Positions 35,096 through 44,488 of a DNA stretch of 64,000 nucleotides are shown here, piece by piece. The DNA lies in contig CALMJT010000040.1 of NCBI GenBank assembly GCA_937864365.1, positions 1-64,000 of the forward strand, read 5' to 3'. Origin of the DNA: an uncultured Alteromonadales bacterium. Lineage in GTDB: Bacteria; Pseudomonadota; Gammaproteobacteria; Pseudomonadales; Cellvibrionaceae. The notes beneath the pieces are model-generated. The model was not told the DNA's origin. It was given only the letters and a program-made list of their open reading frames with translations, and did not search any database. Each line of letters begins with the position of its first letter. The first letter of the stretch is position 1. The position numbers and the translations under genes are program-made.

Positions 35096-36582
35096 AGTTC
35101 AAACCCTTCCATGATCAGCAATGCTTCCAGTTCATTTTCGGCTTGCTCTAGGGCGGCCAGTTTTTGTTGGAAGTCTTTTAGCGCTTCTTCCACTGTGATG
35201 GTTTCTTCTTCCAGTGGTTTTTGTACATAACGCGCGATATTGAGGTTGAAGTCGTTTTCTTCAATTTCACTGAATGGCACCCAGCGAGCAACGCCTTCTT
35301 TTTCGTGGCTGTAATCTTTTAATTGATATTGGTATATCTCGTAAATTTCATCGGCTTGGTCATTACTTAAGGTATTTTGTGCGCGACCTTTTGAAAATAT
35401 TTCTTCGGCGTTGATGATTAGAACGGGCTCTTTTGGTTCTGACTTGGCTTGTAGTATTAATATACAGGCTGGAATTCCAGTTCCATAAAACAGATTAGAG
35501 GCCAATCCGATAATAGTTTCTATATGACCTTTCTCTAAAAGAGATTTACGAATCTTTCCTTCAGCGCCACCACGAAATAAAACTCCGTGAGGTAAAACTA
35601 CTGCCATGCGGCCAGTCTCCGGCTTGAGACTGGAAAACATGTGCTGTACCCAAGCAAAGTCACCATTGGTTTTAGGTGCCAGGCCAAACTGGTTGCGTGC
35701 AAATGGGTCGTTGCTCCACTGGTCGTAGCCCCATTCTTTTAGGCTGAATGGCGGATTAGCAATGACGTTATCAAATTTCTCGAGTTGATCATTCTGCAAA
35801 AATTTAGGGTTTCTTAAGGTGTCACCGCGAATAATCTCGAAGTCCTCCATGCCATGAAGGAATAAATTCATTCGTGCAATTGCTTCAGTTGTAAGATTTT
35901 TTTCTTGTCCTTTTAGGATTAAAAGGCGAGGGTCACTACCGGTACTTTTTACATGGTGGACCGTCTCTAGAAGCATGCCCCCGGTTCCACAAGCTGGGTC
36001 GTAAATACTTTCTCCGACTTTTGGGTCAAGTACGTTTACCATTAAACGTACGATGCTTCTGGGGGTGTAGAACTCACCGGCTTTTTTGTTGGCTTTATCC
36101 GCAAAACGCTTGATAAGGTATTCGTATGCGCGTCCCATATCGTCGTTACGAACACAGGCAACGCCTAGATTAACCTTGTTAAAATGACCAAGAAGTGTGC
36201 TAAGAAGCTCGTCAGAAAGTCGTTCTTTGTTAGTCCAGCTCGCATCCCCAAAGATACCGTGCAGTTTTGGATTAGCTAACTCTATTCCACGAAAAGCGTC
36301 TTTTAATGCTTGACCAACGTCTTTTACTTCGGCGAAGACATGTTTCCAGTGACAGCTTTCTGGTATTTGAATGCGGTGGAACATGTCGGCTTTGGCTAGG
36401 TCTTCATCGCCAACTTGTTCGAGAGCCAGCAGAAGCTCTTCGTCATAGACATCACAGATTCGCTTAAAAAACAGTATTGGGAAAATGTACGTTTTGTAGT
36501 CGGAAGCATCTATTGGGCCGGTAATGATGTGAGCGGCATGCCACAAGTGAGCTTCTAGATCTTTTAGATTTACGAGTGTCAT
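35092..36582 (-). CDS. hsdM: Type I DNA methyltransferase subunit M (second copy, operon leader)
   Basis: This 496-residue HsdM has the same architecture as the first copy: N-terminal helical domain (HLWHAAHIITGPIDASDYK), motif I DPACGTGGMLLE and motif IV ANPPFSLKEW. Catalytic motifs are intact, so it is probably active. It lacks its own adjacent hsdS. It may be left from a second system, may share the single HsdS, or may have been recruited with DUF4062 as a separate module. It is first in the six-gene operon, and a diverged repeat element lies upstream at 36752-36901. Confidence 0.94.
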   Translation of the reverse strand: MTLVNLKDLEAHLWHAAHIITGPIDASDYKTYIFPILFFKRICDVYDEELLLALEQVGDEDLAKADMFHRIQIPESCHWKHVFAEVKDVGQALKDAFRGIELANPKLHGIFGDASWTNKERLSDELLSTLLGHFNKVNLGVACVRNDDMGRAYEYLIKRFADKANKKAGEFYTPRSIVRLMVNVLDPKVGESIYDPACGTGGMLLETVHHVKSTGSDPRLLILKGQEKNLTTEAIARMNLFLHGMEDFEIIRGDTLRNPKFLQNDQLEKFDNVIANPPFSLKEWGYDQWSNDPFARNQFGLAPKTNGDFAWVQHMFSSLKPETGRMAVVLPHGVLFRGGAEGKIRKSLLEKGHIETIIGLASNLFYGTGIPACILILQAKSEPKEPVLIINAEEIFSKGRAQNTLSNDQADEIYEIYQYQLKDYSHEKEGVARWVPFSEIEENDFNLNIARYVQKPLEEETITVEEALKDFQQKLAALEQAENELEALLIMEGFEL

Positions 36583-36968
36583 TCAGTCAATTTTCTTAAT
36601 ATGATAAGTACTTCAGATAGTTTACGATAATTAGTCGATTTAATCTGACATTATTTTATCCTTTCACATAGGTTTACGGTTTTGCTCGAAGTGCATTTAA
36701 AATTATTTAATAGAGAGTTAGGGCGAAGTAATTAGTTGGTTCTCTAATCCATAAGAATCTCCGATTAACTAATCCATGATTTAATCAGGTGGTGGAAATG
36801 GAAAAATGCAAGTTACTAAATTCTTTATTTTTATTTACAAATTATTGTAGTTGGTGGCTGCAGCCCTGTGTTACTAAAAACAGGGCTAATTAGAGTCTTT
36901 TAGACTTATTTAAGCTCAGCCTTAATATATCCAAAACTGTTTTTTTAAGGTATGTCCCTTTAATTCAG
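36583..36968. other. Intergenic region between the two defence operons
   Basis: This 386-bp stretch must hold the promoter of the R-M operon near 36583-36750, but no clear hexamers are visible. The rest is a diverged repeat copy (36752-36901) and a short stretch after the helicase gene. Confidence 0.45.
36752..36901 (-). repeat. Dispersed hairpin element, copy 6 (divergent)
   Basis: The left terminal hairpin (TAAGAATCTCCGATTAACTA...GATTTAATCAGG) is recognisable. The core is decayed, and the right end has a different hairpin, AGCCCTGTGTTACTAAAAACAGGGCT. This is the most degraded long copy. Confidence 0.6.
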
Positions 36969-38930
36969 TTAAAACGTGCGGCCCTCTGTAATTACATATT
37001 CTTCTACATTTTTAGGTAGTTGATGTGTTGAAAATAATACCAGTCTTTGTCCCGCTCGTGTCATGGCTACATAAAGTTTACGAGTAGATTCTTGGTAGAT
37101 AGTAGTTTTTTCCTCTTCGCTAAGGTCTATGTTATTAGCTTGATCTATTAAGTTACCAACGCCTAAAACAAATATCACTCCTGATTCCATACCGGTGCAG
37201 CTATTGATTGTCATTATGCGAATTCTTTCAGCATAATCGGTTGATTCTTTTGGATCATTTAAATTTAAAGCTGTTTTTGGGCCTAGTCGTTTTTCTATAT
37301 CTCGTGTAACACTCCAAGGATTAATGACATCGCTGCATAACACGATAATTTGTCCGAGCGGAATTTTGTGTTCTTTTACGCAAGCGGTTATTTCGTTGAG
37401 AAAACGTTGTTGTTCGTCTTGCTGAGTGTCTGAATAAATGACTTGGGGTTTTTGTCCTCGGGTCATACGAGATAAGTCGGGTTGAATAAAATCTTCCGAA
37501 TCGTCGTTTAAATAAGCAAGTAGTGCGTTTGCAGCGATCATTATTTCGTAGGTGGTTCGGTACGAGTAATTAAGTTTTTTTGTTCTACCACGTACATTTA
37601 AGCCAACACTTTTCCAACTTAGATGATTTTTTAAAAAACCTTGGTTTGGATCGGCGCATATAAATAATTGTCCATCTTGTTTGATAGATTTTTTTACAAG
37701 CTCTAACCAAGATGGAGCAAAAAATTGAGCCTCGTCGATTAGTATATGGTCATATAAATCGAAATTAATGTTTTGCTCTTCATTTAAGCAGAGGTTGCGT
37801 ATGTATAAGCTTGGAAGAAAGCCGTTTTGTGGTGAAGACATTAGTTTACATGCGGCCTCATAGATCTCCCATATATGTTCTCTTTGGGTTTTTTGTAACG
37901 CGAATCCTCGGCCATGTCGGTCGTATTCTAGGTATTCGTTTTTATTTTTTATTAAGAACTCGTTAATATACTCCAGCTCTGACCATAGTTGATTGTCTGA
38001 AAGGTTTAATGATTTGTAGGCTTCAGAATCGTTTGTAAATAATTGCTTTTTGAATAGTATTAGGTCATTGTCTCTGAATAAAGAGCGTACTTTTTTTGTT
38101 AATTTTAATTGCTGATCTCTAGCGTATTTATGAAACGTACAAATAGTAAGATTGCTCGGCTGACCTTTTAAATGAGTTTTAAACTTATAAGTAATATCTT
38201 TTATAATGGGATTGTTGTGAATAAGCAATAATGATTTTTTCTGCGGATATTTCTTGCAGTACAAGATCGCTCTATTTATGAGTATTAGGGTTTTGCCACA
38301 GCCAGCAACGCCATTAATTAAACGAACAGAGAAGGACTCGTCTAATTCGCCAGAAACCGGATCATCCCACATGTCATATTTAGTGGCTTGCTCTTGATCG
38401 TAGTCGAGAAAAAAATTATCTAATTTTGCGTTATTATCACGAGCTACAAGTTCTCTTCGAGTTGTGCATGACGCATTAACAACAGATTCAGAAATAATGG
38501 TTTTTTTTATCCAATGATGAGCGTCATGATTAAACTGGCATAATAGTTTATGTATTTGGGTTATACCGTTTTCCCAAAATTCTTCGTGTGTAACGACAAA
38601 TACATTGTGTTCGTTATAGTTTATGTCTACAAAAAGAGATTCATTATACTGGCATACGGCTAAGTAAATTAATCGGCTGTAACCGTTTGAGTGCAGCCTT
38701 TCATTGAGCAAAAGGTAGTTGTTTAGTTCGGTTAGTTCAGGAGGAGCTGGATGATCGCCAATTAATAACCAAGATTGATTCGGCCCTTCAATAATTACGT
38801 TAGCAATTGCATTGGTATCAAGTACTGGAGTTCTAACGATATATTCATCGCTTAGCTTTTCGAAAACTTTTTTGTATTTCCTTCGAACGCTGTGGCTTAG
38901 ACCGGTAAGTGAATCCATCAATTTAGCCAT
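36969..38930 (-). CDS. Superfamily 1 (UvrD/Rep-like) helicase, second gene of a helicase pair
   Basis: The ATG at 38930 (MAKLMDSL) lies 6 nt after GGAG and is preferred to the earlier codons; it overlaps the upstream helicase stop by 8 bp. The 653-residue protein has an N-terminal ~190-residue domain with no motif I recognise. The SF1A helicase core follows: Walker A GVAGCGKT, DEAQ box (ILIDEAQFFAP), CADPNQGF, SYRTTYEIM, the TINSCTGMESGVIF motif V region and YVAMTRAG (motif VI). It is an ATP-dependent helicase of the UvrD/COG3972-like type. Coupling to an Upf1/Dna2-like helicase and position beside an R-M operon suggest a defence role (inference). Confidence 0.85.
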   Translation of the reverse strand: MAKLMDSLTGLSHSVRRKYKKVFEKLSDEYIVRTPVLDTNAIANVIIEGPNQSWLLIGDHPAPPELTELNNYLLLNERLHSNGYSRLIYLAVCQYNESLFVDINYNEHNVFVVTHEEFWENGITQIHKLLCQFNHDAHHWIKKTIISESVVNASCTTRRELVARDNNAKLDNFFLDYDQEQATKYDMWDDPVSGELDESFSVRLINGVAGCGKTLILINRAILYCKKYPQKKSLLLIHNNPIIKDITYKFKTHLKGQPSNLTICTFHKYARDQQLKLTKKVRSLFRDNDLILFKKQLFTNDSEAYKSLNLSDNQLWSELEYINEFLIKNKNEYLEYDRHGRGFALQKTQREHIWEIYEAACKLMSSPQNGFLPSLYIRNLCLNEEQNINFDLYDHILIDEAQFFAPSWLELVKKSIKQDGQLFICADPNQGFLKNHLSWKSVGLNVRGRTKKLNYSYRTTYEIMIAANALLAYLNDDSEDFIQPDLSRMTRGQKPQVIYSDTQQDEQQRFLNEITACVKEHKIPLGQIIVLCSDVINPWSVTRDIEKRLGPKTALNLNDPKESTDYAERIRIMTINSCTGMESGVIFVLGVGNLIDQANNIDLSEEEKTTIYQESTRKLYVAMTRAGQRLVLFSTHQLPKNVEEYVITEGRTF

Positions 38931-40674
38931 AAACATCTCCATCAAGTCTAACTTGCCATGCCGTTTTTACTAGATCTTTATACGCCGCTATATATTCATG
39001 AATATTGGATTGGCGATTTTGAAGAGTAAAGTTCTCAGGTAATTCTGGGCCTATTAATATTAATTTTACCGTTGGGCGAGTAATTGCTACGTTTAATCGT
39101 TCTGGTTGAAATAAAAAGTGCGCGACAGACTGTATAAATTGCTTGTCCGTAGAGCACATAGAAATAATAATGAGTTCACGCTCTTGACCTTGCATACGCT
39201 CAACTGTATCGGTAACTATGTCTTTTGATAAAGAAAACCCGAAGTTCTCGGCGAGTTTTTTGCGGATTAGTTTGCCATGATTTCGATAAGGTGTTACGAC
39301 TCCTATATCTTTCAGTGCGAGGTTGGCGGTACTTGCGTATTTTATGAGGTCTGTAACAAGTTTTGCTTCGTTGTCGCTGTGTGTGCGCGTGTTTAGGCCA
39401 GGACTTGGTATAAATGTAAAAGGATGGTTATTGGAATAAATTTCAGAAAATTGCTTTGATTCATTATTAAGTGAAAGTCTTCTTTGTTTATTTTTTCCAG
39501 TTGAGACCAAATTACTTTGGTAATATTGCTTGCTTGGCCAATGTGCTAACCACTGATTCATGCGATAGGTTTCGCTGAGCATTACTGATGTTTCGGGGCT
39601 TTGCAAAATTAGCTTGGAAAAAACAGAATAAGATGTTTCATCAAGTACAGATTTAGACAAAACAACCGGGGGTAATTGTTTGTGGTCGCCGACAAAGACA
39701 AATCGTTTTGCCTTGCGCATTGCCATTATCGCTAGAGGGACGGTAATTTGACTGGCCTCATCGAAAATAACAGTGTCAAAATCAAAGTTTTCTAGACGCA
39801 TAGAACAGGTTGAGAAGGGTGTTGCGCCGATGGCGTAACCTGAGTCAGGCCTGTCTTCCCAATCTGAACCTGAGTTAAATTGCGGAACGGAATCATTCAA
39901 ACCCTTTGTAGTACTATTTGCACCAACTTTAATAACGGGCACTTGTTCTTCAGAGATTTTATTAAGCGCGTTATTAATCGCCATGTGTGTGTGCGAAGTT
40001 ATTAGTACTCTTTGGCCTTCGGATACTAGTAACTTTGCAATTAGACTAATAACTCTGGTTTTACCAGTGCCAGGCGGGCCTTGAATACACGCGAGATATT
40101 TTGCGGCAACACCCAAAGCTACAGCTTGAGTTTGTTTTTCGTTTAAACCTTCGTTCTCAGCGAAATCTGCTGCATTATCAAAATTATCTGTAAATATGTG
40201 ATTAGTGTCTAATTCACCCGCCAGTAGAGGAATGATTATATTACGACCATTTGATGAGCTAGCAATGTCATCAAGAGCAGTATCGAAGAACGGTTTCAAA
40301 TCCATTACGTCTGTATCAGCAAAATAAGGCCCCTCAAGCGACCGGATTACTGCTTCATCAAACTCGCCTCGTATTAACCATTCACCGTCGGACTCAGCCT
40401 CGATTACGGCTTGGCGCACAAAAGCATCTAGATTCGGGTTGCCACGATGTAGGCAAATCATATCGCCTTCACGAAATCGCGATTCCTCTATTCCAAGAGT
40501 TAGAATTAGATGTTTTTTGTCTTCAACTTCTATAGAAAAAATGCCTTGGGTTTCACCTGATTCTAACTTTTGTGAGGTTGGCTTCTGCCAAATTTCATGC
40601 AGTTTAGCAAAGTTTGCTTTGTGTTCTTTTTCAACAAAAGCTCTTAAGTCATCAAGTATTTTTTTAATACTCAA
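38923..40674 (-). CDS. Superfamily 1B (Upf1/Dna2-like, AAA_12) helicase, first gene of a helicase pair
   Basis: This 583-residue protein starts at TTG 40674, supported by AGGAA 6 nt upstream. The N-terminal ~190 residues form a beta-rich OB-like region (IFSIEVEDKKHLILTL). The core follows: Walker A GPPGTGKTRVIS, DEAS box (TVIFDEASQITVP), FVGDHKQLPPVV, SETYRMN, VERMQGQERELIIIS and RLNVAITRP (motif VI). This is the Upf1/Dna2 (COG1112) helicase layout; no nuclease motif is evident. COG1112 helicases recur in antiphage modules such as Mokosh, but the Mokosh partner (PLD nuclease) is absent here. It is coupled to the UvrD-like gene, and the pair looks like an undescribed two-helicase unit. Confidence 0.86.
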   Translation of the reverse strand: MSIKKILDDLRAFVEKEHKANFAKLHEIWQKPTSQKLESGETQGIFSIEVEDKKHLILTLGIEESRFREGDMICLHRGNPNLDAFVRQAVIEAESDGEWLIRGEFDEAVIRSLEGPYFADTDVMDLKPFFDTALDDIASSSNGRNIIIPLLAGELDTNHIFTDNFDNAADFAENEGLNEKQTQAVALGVAAKYLACIQGPPGTGKTRVISLIAKLLVSEGQRVLITSHTHMAINNALNKISEEQVPVIKVGANSTTKGLNDSVPQFNSGSDWEDRPDSGYAIGATPFSTCSMRLENFDFDTVIFDEASQITVPLAIMAMRKAKRFVFVGDHKQLPPVVLSKSVLDETSYSVFSKLILQSPETSVMLSETYRMNQWLAHWPSKQYYQSNLVSTGKNKQRRLSLNNESKQFSEIYSNNHPFTFIPSPGLNTRTHSDNEAKLVTDLIKYASTANLALKDIGVVTPYRNHGKLIRKKLAENFGFSLSKDIVTDTVERMQGQERELIIISMCSTDKQFIQSVAHFLFQPERLNVAITRPTVKLILIGPELPENFTLQNRQSNIHEYIAAYKDLVKTAWQVRLDGDVYG

Positions 40675-41082
40675 CTTAATTTCCTTTAATTCTTTTGGTT
40701 ATAAAATATCAAATATGTAATTAATGTCGTGGGTATGGCGTCAAATGCATCATATTAAAGGGTTAAGTGGCCTTAAACCCAAGTTTGATATGAGAAAGGA
40801 CGATAATCGAATGAAGAGTAACTCTCAAGTTTTTCTATGAGCGGTTTGATCGTTTTTAAATGGTTAGTATTTATGCAGGTAAATGGCTGGATATTGGAAT
40901 TGGATAAGAAACTCTGATTAACCTAGAGTTTCTTGTGACACAAAGATGTGTCGCCAATTTCAAAAACGGTAAGTGATTGAAATTGTGAAGAAATTGGAAA
41001 TCGTATTTTCAATTTCTGTCCTCTGATTAAATCATGGAGGAGTTAATCAGAGGTTCCTATAAATAGTCTTAATCAGCGGCTT
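40675..41082. other. Intergenic region upstream of the helicase pair
   Basis: This 408-bp stretch contains the helicase promoter region (not resolvable by eye) and one of the best-preserved repeat copies (40906-41061). No gene is visible. Confidence 0.5.
40906..41061 (+). repeat. Dispersed hairpin element, copy 7 (near-consensus)
   Basis: This is close to the family consensus: GAAACTCTGATTAACCTAGAGTTTC, GACACAAAGATGTGTC, AACGGTAAGTGATTGAAATT, and the final hairpin CCTCTGATTAA...TTAATCAGAGG ending GGTTCCTAT. All five hairpins can be drawn in this copy. Confidence 0.93.
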
Positions 41083-42411
41083 CTAGAGTTTCATACAATT
41101 AGCGTAGTAGGTAACGGTTGCGGGCCAGTCTGAGAATATGCCGATTACGCCAACGTCTTGGGCGAGTACGTCTACAACGCGATATAGGTCGCCGTCACTG
41201 TTTACGGTTTGTATTTCTGGGTTTATGTCAAATTGGTAGTAGAAGTCGGCAAGAATATTACCTTGGGCGTCGGTGCCTCTGCGTGACCCTTGGCGGATGT
41301 CTGATCGTTCGAGTGACCAGGTGATAATATCTAGGCCTGCTTTTTTGGCTTCACGGGCATAAACCGAAGGAACAATTTCTCCGTTATTTTCTACCGCAAG
41401 TAGCATAAAAATTGGTGGCGCTATTATTTTTATGCCTTGTTTTACCAGTTCATCCATGGTTGGGTTAAATGTTGAGGCGTCGTTTGGATTAATTCCCGTA
41501 GCGTAGCGGCCATCTAAAAATACCGCTTGTTGAGCGAATTCGGGTTCGTTTTCAATCCAATATAAAATGTCGTTTAAATTAAACGATTGCGGGTAAACAT
41601 TTTTGGGTGAGACTCCAGCTTCGCGATATTCGTCCAGCATTTTTTGTGCGTAGTTTTCTTGTGAGCCAAATACGTCTTCTATTTGTAGGTTTGCTGTCCT
41701 GTCTGGGCCCTTTAATTCTGGGGTGAATTTTCTGCCCAGTGATTTAAACAGCTCAATGCTTTCTTTGTGGGTCATTAATGTGCCACGGCTGTCGTAGTTT
41801 TCTGTACGCCAACTGGGAACACCAGCTAAATAGTCTGCGGCAGTTGTTGCTTGCGGATTAAACGAATCTATTTTGCCTTTTAAGGTTTTAAATTGAGCTA
41901 GTGTAATATCGCTGGCGCAGCATTTTACCGAGCTTGGATTTGGATTATCTTCATTCCAAGGTACGGTGCATTGCTGATTTAAATCGGTGGTAATTATGTT
42001 GGTAGTGGTGTGTAAATCACACTGATCGTGGCGACAAACCAGTTCGCCGTCAGCAGTAAATGTTACGTCGCACTCTAATATGCCAGCGCCCATTTTTGCC
42101 GCGGCTTCGTAGGATTCGCGAGTGTGTTCCGGAAATTGCAACGGAGCGCCTCTGTGACCGATAGAAAAATCGGTTTTTACAAAACGGCGATTTTCACATT
42201 GTTGCAAGGTCGTTTTTAATTTTCCTTGTGGAAGCCCTTCAATTAAATAAGATGGGCGAGGCCCGAGTTGAATATTGGCAGTTTTATTAAAAAAGTTGGG
42301 CCTTTGGGGCTCTGCATAAACGGTTGTTGTTAACGTTAGTGCAAGCGTAATTGCAAAGCTTGATGCTTTAATAAAAGCTTTATAGGGTGTGTTCAAGCGA
42401 AATAATCTCAT
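41083..42411 (-). CDS. Periplasmic glycerophosphodiester phosphodiesterase
   Basis: This 442-residue protein has a signal peptide (SSFAITLALTLTTTVYA-E). The GDPD catalytic start is IGHRGAPLQFPEHTRESY followed by GILECDVTFTADGELVCRHD, giving the His, Glu, Asp and His residues of the TIM-barrel active site. C-terminal strands include IITWSLERSD and VIGIFSDWPATV. It hydrolyses glycerophosphodiesters from phospholipid turnover to glycerol-3-phosphate and an alcohol in the periplasm, serving phosphate and carbon supply. Its length and inserts match the larger GlpQ-like eukaryote/bacterial family. It is a single gene with repeat copies on both flanks. Confidence 0.9.
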   Translation of the reverse strand: MRLFRLNTPYKAFIKASSFAITLALTLTTTVYAEPQRPNFFNKTANIQLGPRPSYLIEGLPQGKLKTTLQQCENRRFVKTDFSIGHRGAPLQFPEHTRESYEAAAKMGAGILECDVTFTADGELVCRHDQCDLHTTTNIITTDLNQQCTVPWNEDNPNPSSVKCCASDITLAQFKTLKGKIDSFNPQATTAADYLAGVPSWRTENYDSRGTLMTHKESIELFKSLGRKFTPELKGPDRTANLQIEDVFGSQENYAQKMLDEYREAGVSPKNVYPQSFNLNDILYWIENEPEFAQQAVFLDGRYATGINPNDASTFNPTMDELVKQGIKIIAPPIFMLLAVENNGEIVPSVYAREAKKAGLDIITWSLERSDIRQGSRRGTDAQGNILADFYYQFDINPEIQTVNSDGDLYRVVDVLAQDVGVIGIFSDWPATVTYYANCMKL

Positions 42412-42750
42412 AAAACTAATTCCTTGATGTTAGGTAAATAGATGGTCGTATGTTTTTAAGATCATCATTGCTAGGTTCAATGTACAATTTTTTAGGTGAC
42501 GTTCTTTATGTACTAGGTTTTCTTGCATCGATGATTAGCAGCCACAAGTCGAATTATGGATTCGGTAATCAATGATTCTTTTTGAGTAATCTACGTGGTT
42601 TTTATGGTGTTATGATTACGGTTGTGTGACGCGATGTTTTTTTGTGATTAAAGGCGTTTTATGGATTGCGCTTATGCAATTCTTTTATTTAAGGATAATT
42701 TGATAAGCTTTTTAGGTGGTTTTTTTGCGGGTTTTTTGTGGGATTTGAAA
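42412..42750. other. Promoter region of the glycerophosphodiesterase gene
   Basis: This 339-bp AT-rich sequence upstream of the GDPD gene has no ORF of note. I see no convincing Pho box or other operator. Confidence 0.4.
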
Positions 42751-42900
42751 AGAAGCTTTGATTAAAATGATTATTTTAATCAGGAGGTGGAAGTTGAAAA
42801 TTCGATTTCCAATTTTTCACAATTTCAATCAATCATCGTTCTTGACATTAGTGACACATCCTTGTGTCAATGAAAACTCTGAGTTAATCAGCGCTTTCTA
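42751..42900 (-). repeat. Dispersed hairpin element, copy 8 (overlaps a stop codon)
   Basis: The copy has intact GTGACACATCCTTGTGTCAA and AAACTCTGAGTTAATCAGCGCTTTC end. Its outer edge supplies the TAG stop of the DUF1244 gene, so it was inserted at, or has moved, the end of that reading frame. Confidence 0.85.
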
Positions 42901-43197
42901 TTTAGTGCTTTGAGCATTAAATTTCGCCAGTTGCTCAGGTGTCGCTTCTTTTTGGTATTGATTTTTCCATTCGGAGTAGGGCATGCCGTAAACGATTTCG
43001 CGTGCTTTTTCGTAGTCGATGTCGATATTTTGGTCAGCGGCGGCAGCGGAGTACCATTTGCTTAAACAGTTTCGGCAAAAACCGGCTAGGTTCATAAGGT
43101 CGATGTTTTGCACGTCTTTGCGATCGTCTAAATGCTCTAATAAGCGTCTGAAGGTTGCTGCTTGTAGTTCAATTTCTTCTTGTGTGTAGTCTGTCAT
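42898..43197 (-). CDS. DUF1244 family protein
   Basis: This 99-residue soluble protein matches the DUF1244 family strongly: ATFRRLLEHLDDRKDVQNID, LMNLAGFCRNCLSKWY, and YEKAREIVYGMPYSEWK. The family is short, helical and of unknown function, with a conserved CRNC pair that might bind metal. It starts 26 bp after the moeA stop on the same strand and may be cotranscribed. Its last codons (AQSTK then TAG) come from within the dispersed repeat edge, so the natural C-terminus could have been slightly different. Confidence 0.9.
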   Translation of the reverse strand: MTDYTQEEIELQAATFRRLLEHLDDRKDVQNIDLMNLAGFCRNCLSKWYSAAAADQNIDIDYEKAREIVYGMPYSEWKNQYQKEATPEQLAKFNAQSTK

Positions 43198-43222
43198 GGT
43201 TTAAATCTTTATAAAGTTGATA

Positions 43223-44410
43223 TTAAAAAATAGAGTCGTTTAATAAAATGACGTCAAGTTTATCGCCACTTTTTACCGTTTTATCAATAGGAACTATGGC
43301 TAATCCATCGGCCCAGGTGACTGATGAAAGCACGCCGGAGCTTTGGTTGCTGAATTTTTCTAAATCGCCTTGTTCGTTAAATTTAACACGTAAAAAGTTA
43401 ATGCGTGAAGGCGCTTTATGACTAAAATTAGTTTTAAATTTACGAGTTTTTAGGGGTTGGTTGCTGCCCATCATTTTAAATAAATACGGTTTAACAATTA
43501 ATAACAGGGTATTAAATACAGCAACTGGGTTGCCGGGCAAACCGAAAAAGGGTGTGTTGTTAATAATGCCGTAGGCTAGCGGTTTACCGGGTTTAATGGG
43601 TAATTTCCAATTTTTAAGCTCGCCTAATTCGCTAACGGCTTGTTTTACCCAGTCGGCATCGCCAACAGAGACACCGCCGGTGGTAATAATACAATCTGCA
43701 TTAGCGGCTTGTTGCAGCATTTCTTTGGTAGCCTCTAAAGTGTCTTCGGCTTTACCCAAATTTTTTACTTCACAACCCAGTGCGGTGAGCGCTGCTATCA
43801 ATAAATATTGGTTGGAATTATAGATTTTACCGGGTGCGAGTTCTTCGCCGGGATTTACCAACTCATCTCCCGTGGAGAAGATCGCGACTTTAGGTTTGCG
43901 AACCACTTGAATTTCGTGAATACCGATAGACGCCAATAAGCCTATGTCCTGCGGTTTTAGCCGTTGACCTGCTGGAATAATTTCTTCGCCCAATTGGATA
44001 TCTTGGCCTTGGGGACGAATATTTTCACCCGGTTTTAAGGTGATATTAATTTTTACCTGGGTTTTATCTTCATTAAATTCACAGTCTTCTTGCATGGCCA
44101 CAGCGTCGGCATTTGCGGGTATTTCACTGCCGGTATAAATTCGAGCGGCAGTATTGCTCGTTAATGCATTGGGCGGATGGCCGGCGAATATAGTTTGCGA
44201 AATCGGTAACCATTCTCCCGGTACTTGCTGTTGACTGTTAATGGTGACACCGTCCATCGCACTGTTATCGTTGGGTGGAACAGGTATTGAGCTAACTTGC
44301 GCATTTTTTAATACGCGGTTCAGCGCTTGATCTAAGGTAACGGTTTCGTACTCAGAAATAAGCGGCGCAGTGTCAACAATATTATTAATGATATCGATTA
44401 GTTGATTCAT
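43223..44410 (-). CDS. moeA: Molybdopterin molybdotransferase MoeA
   Basis: This 395-residue protein has MoeA domains in order: N-terminal SVPPNDNSAMDGVTI-like region, the molybdopterin-binding domain with IFSTGDELVNPGE, ITTGGVSVGDADWVKQ and FFGLPGNPVAVFNTLL, and a C-terminal beta domain. It inserts molybdate into adenylylated molybdopterin to give active molybdenum cofactor, needed by NasA in this window. It is upstream of the DUF1244 gene and downstream of the binding-protein gene, with moaB and moaA further along the same strand. Confidence 0.95.
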   Translation of the reverse strand: MNQLIDIINNIVDTAPLISEYETVTLDQALNRVLKNAQVSSIPVPPNDNSAMDGVTINSQQQVPGEWLPISQTIFAGHPPNALTSNTAARIYTGSEIPANADAVAMQEDCEFNEDKTQVKINITLKPGENIRPQGQDIQLGEEIIPAGQRLKPQDIGLLASIGIHEIQVVRKPKVAIFSTGDELVNPGEELAPGKIYNSNQYLLIAALTALGCEVKNLGKAEDTLEATKEMLQQAANADCIITTGGVSVGDADWVKQAVSELGELKNWKLPIKPGKPLAYGIINNTPFFGLPGNPVAVFNTLLLIVKPYLFKMMGSNQPLKTRKFKTNFSHKAPSRINFLRVKFNEQGDLEKFSNQSSGVLSSVTWADGLAIVPIDKTVKSGDKLDVILLNDSIF

Positions 44411-44488
44411 GTATTTATGGAATTATTGAGTATTAATGAACGATGGGTGCTTGTAACTGGTATCGAATTTATCTCGATTAACATTGAC

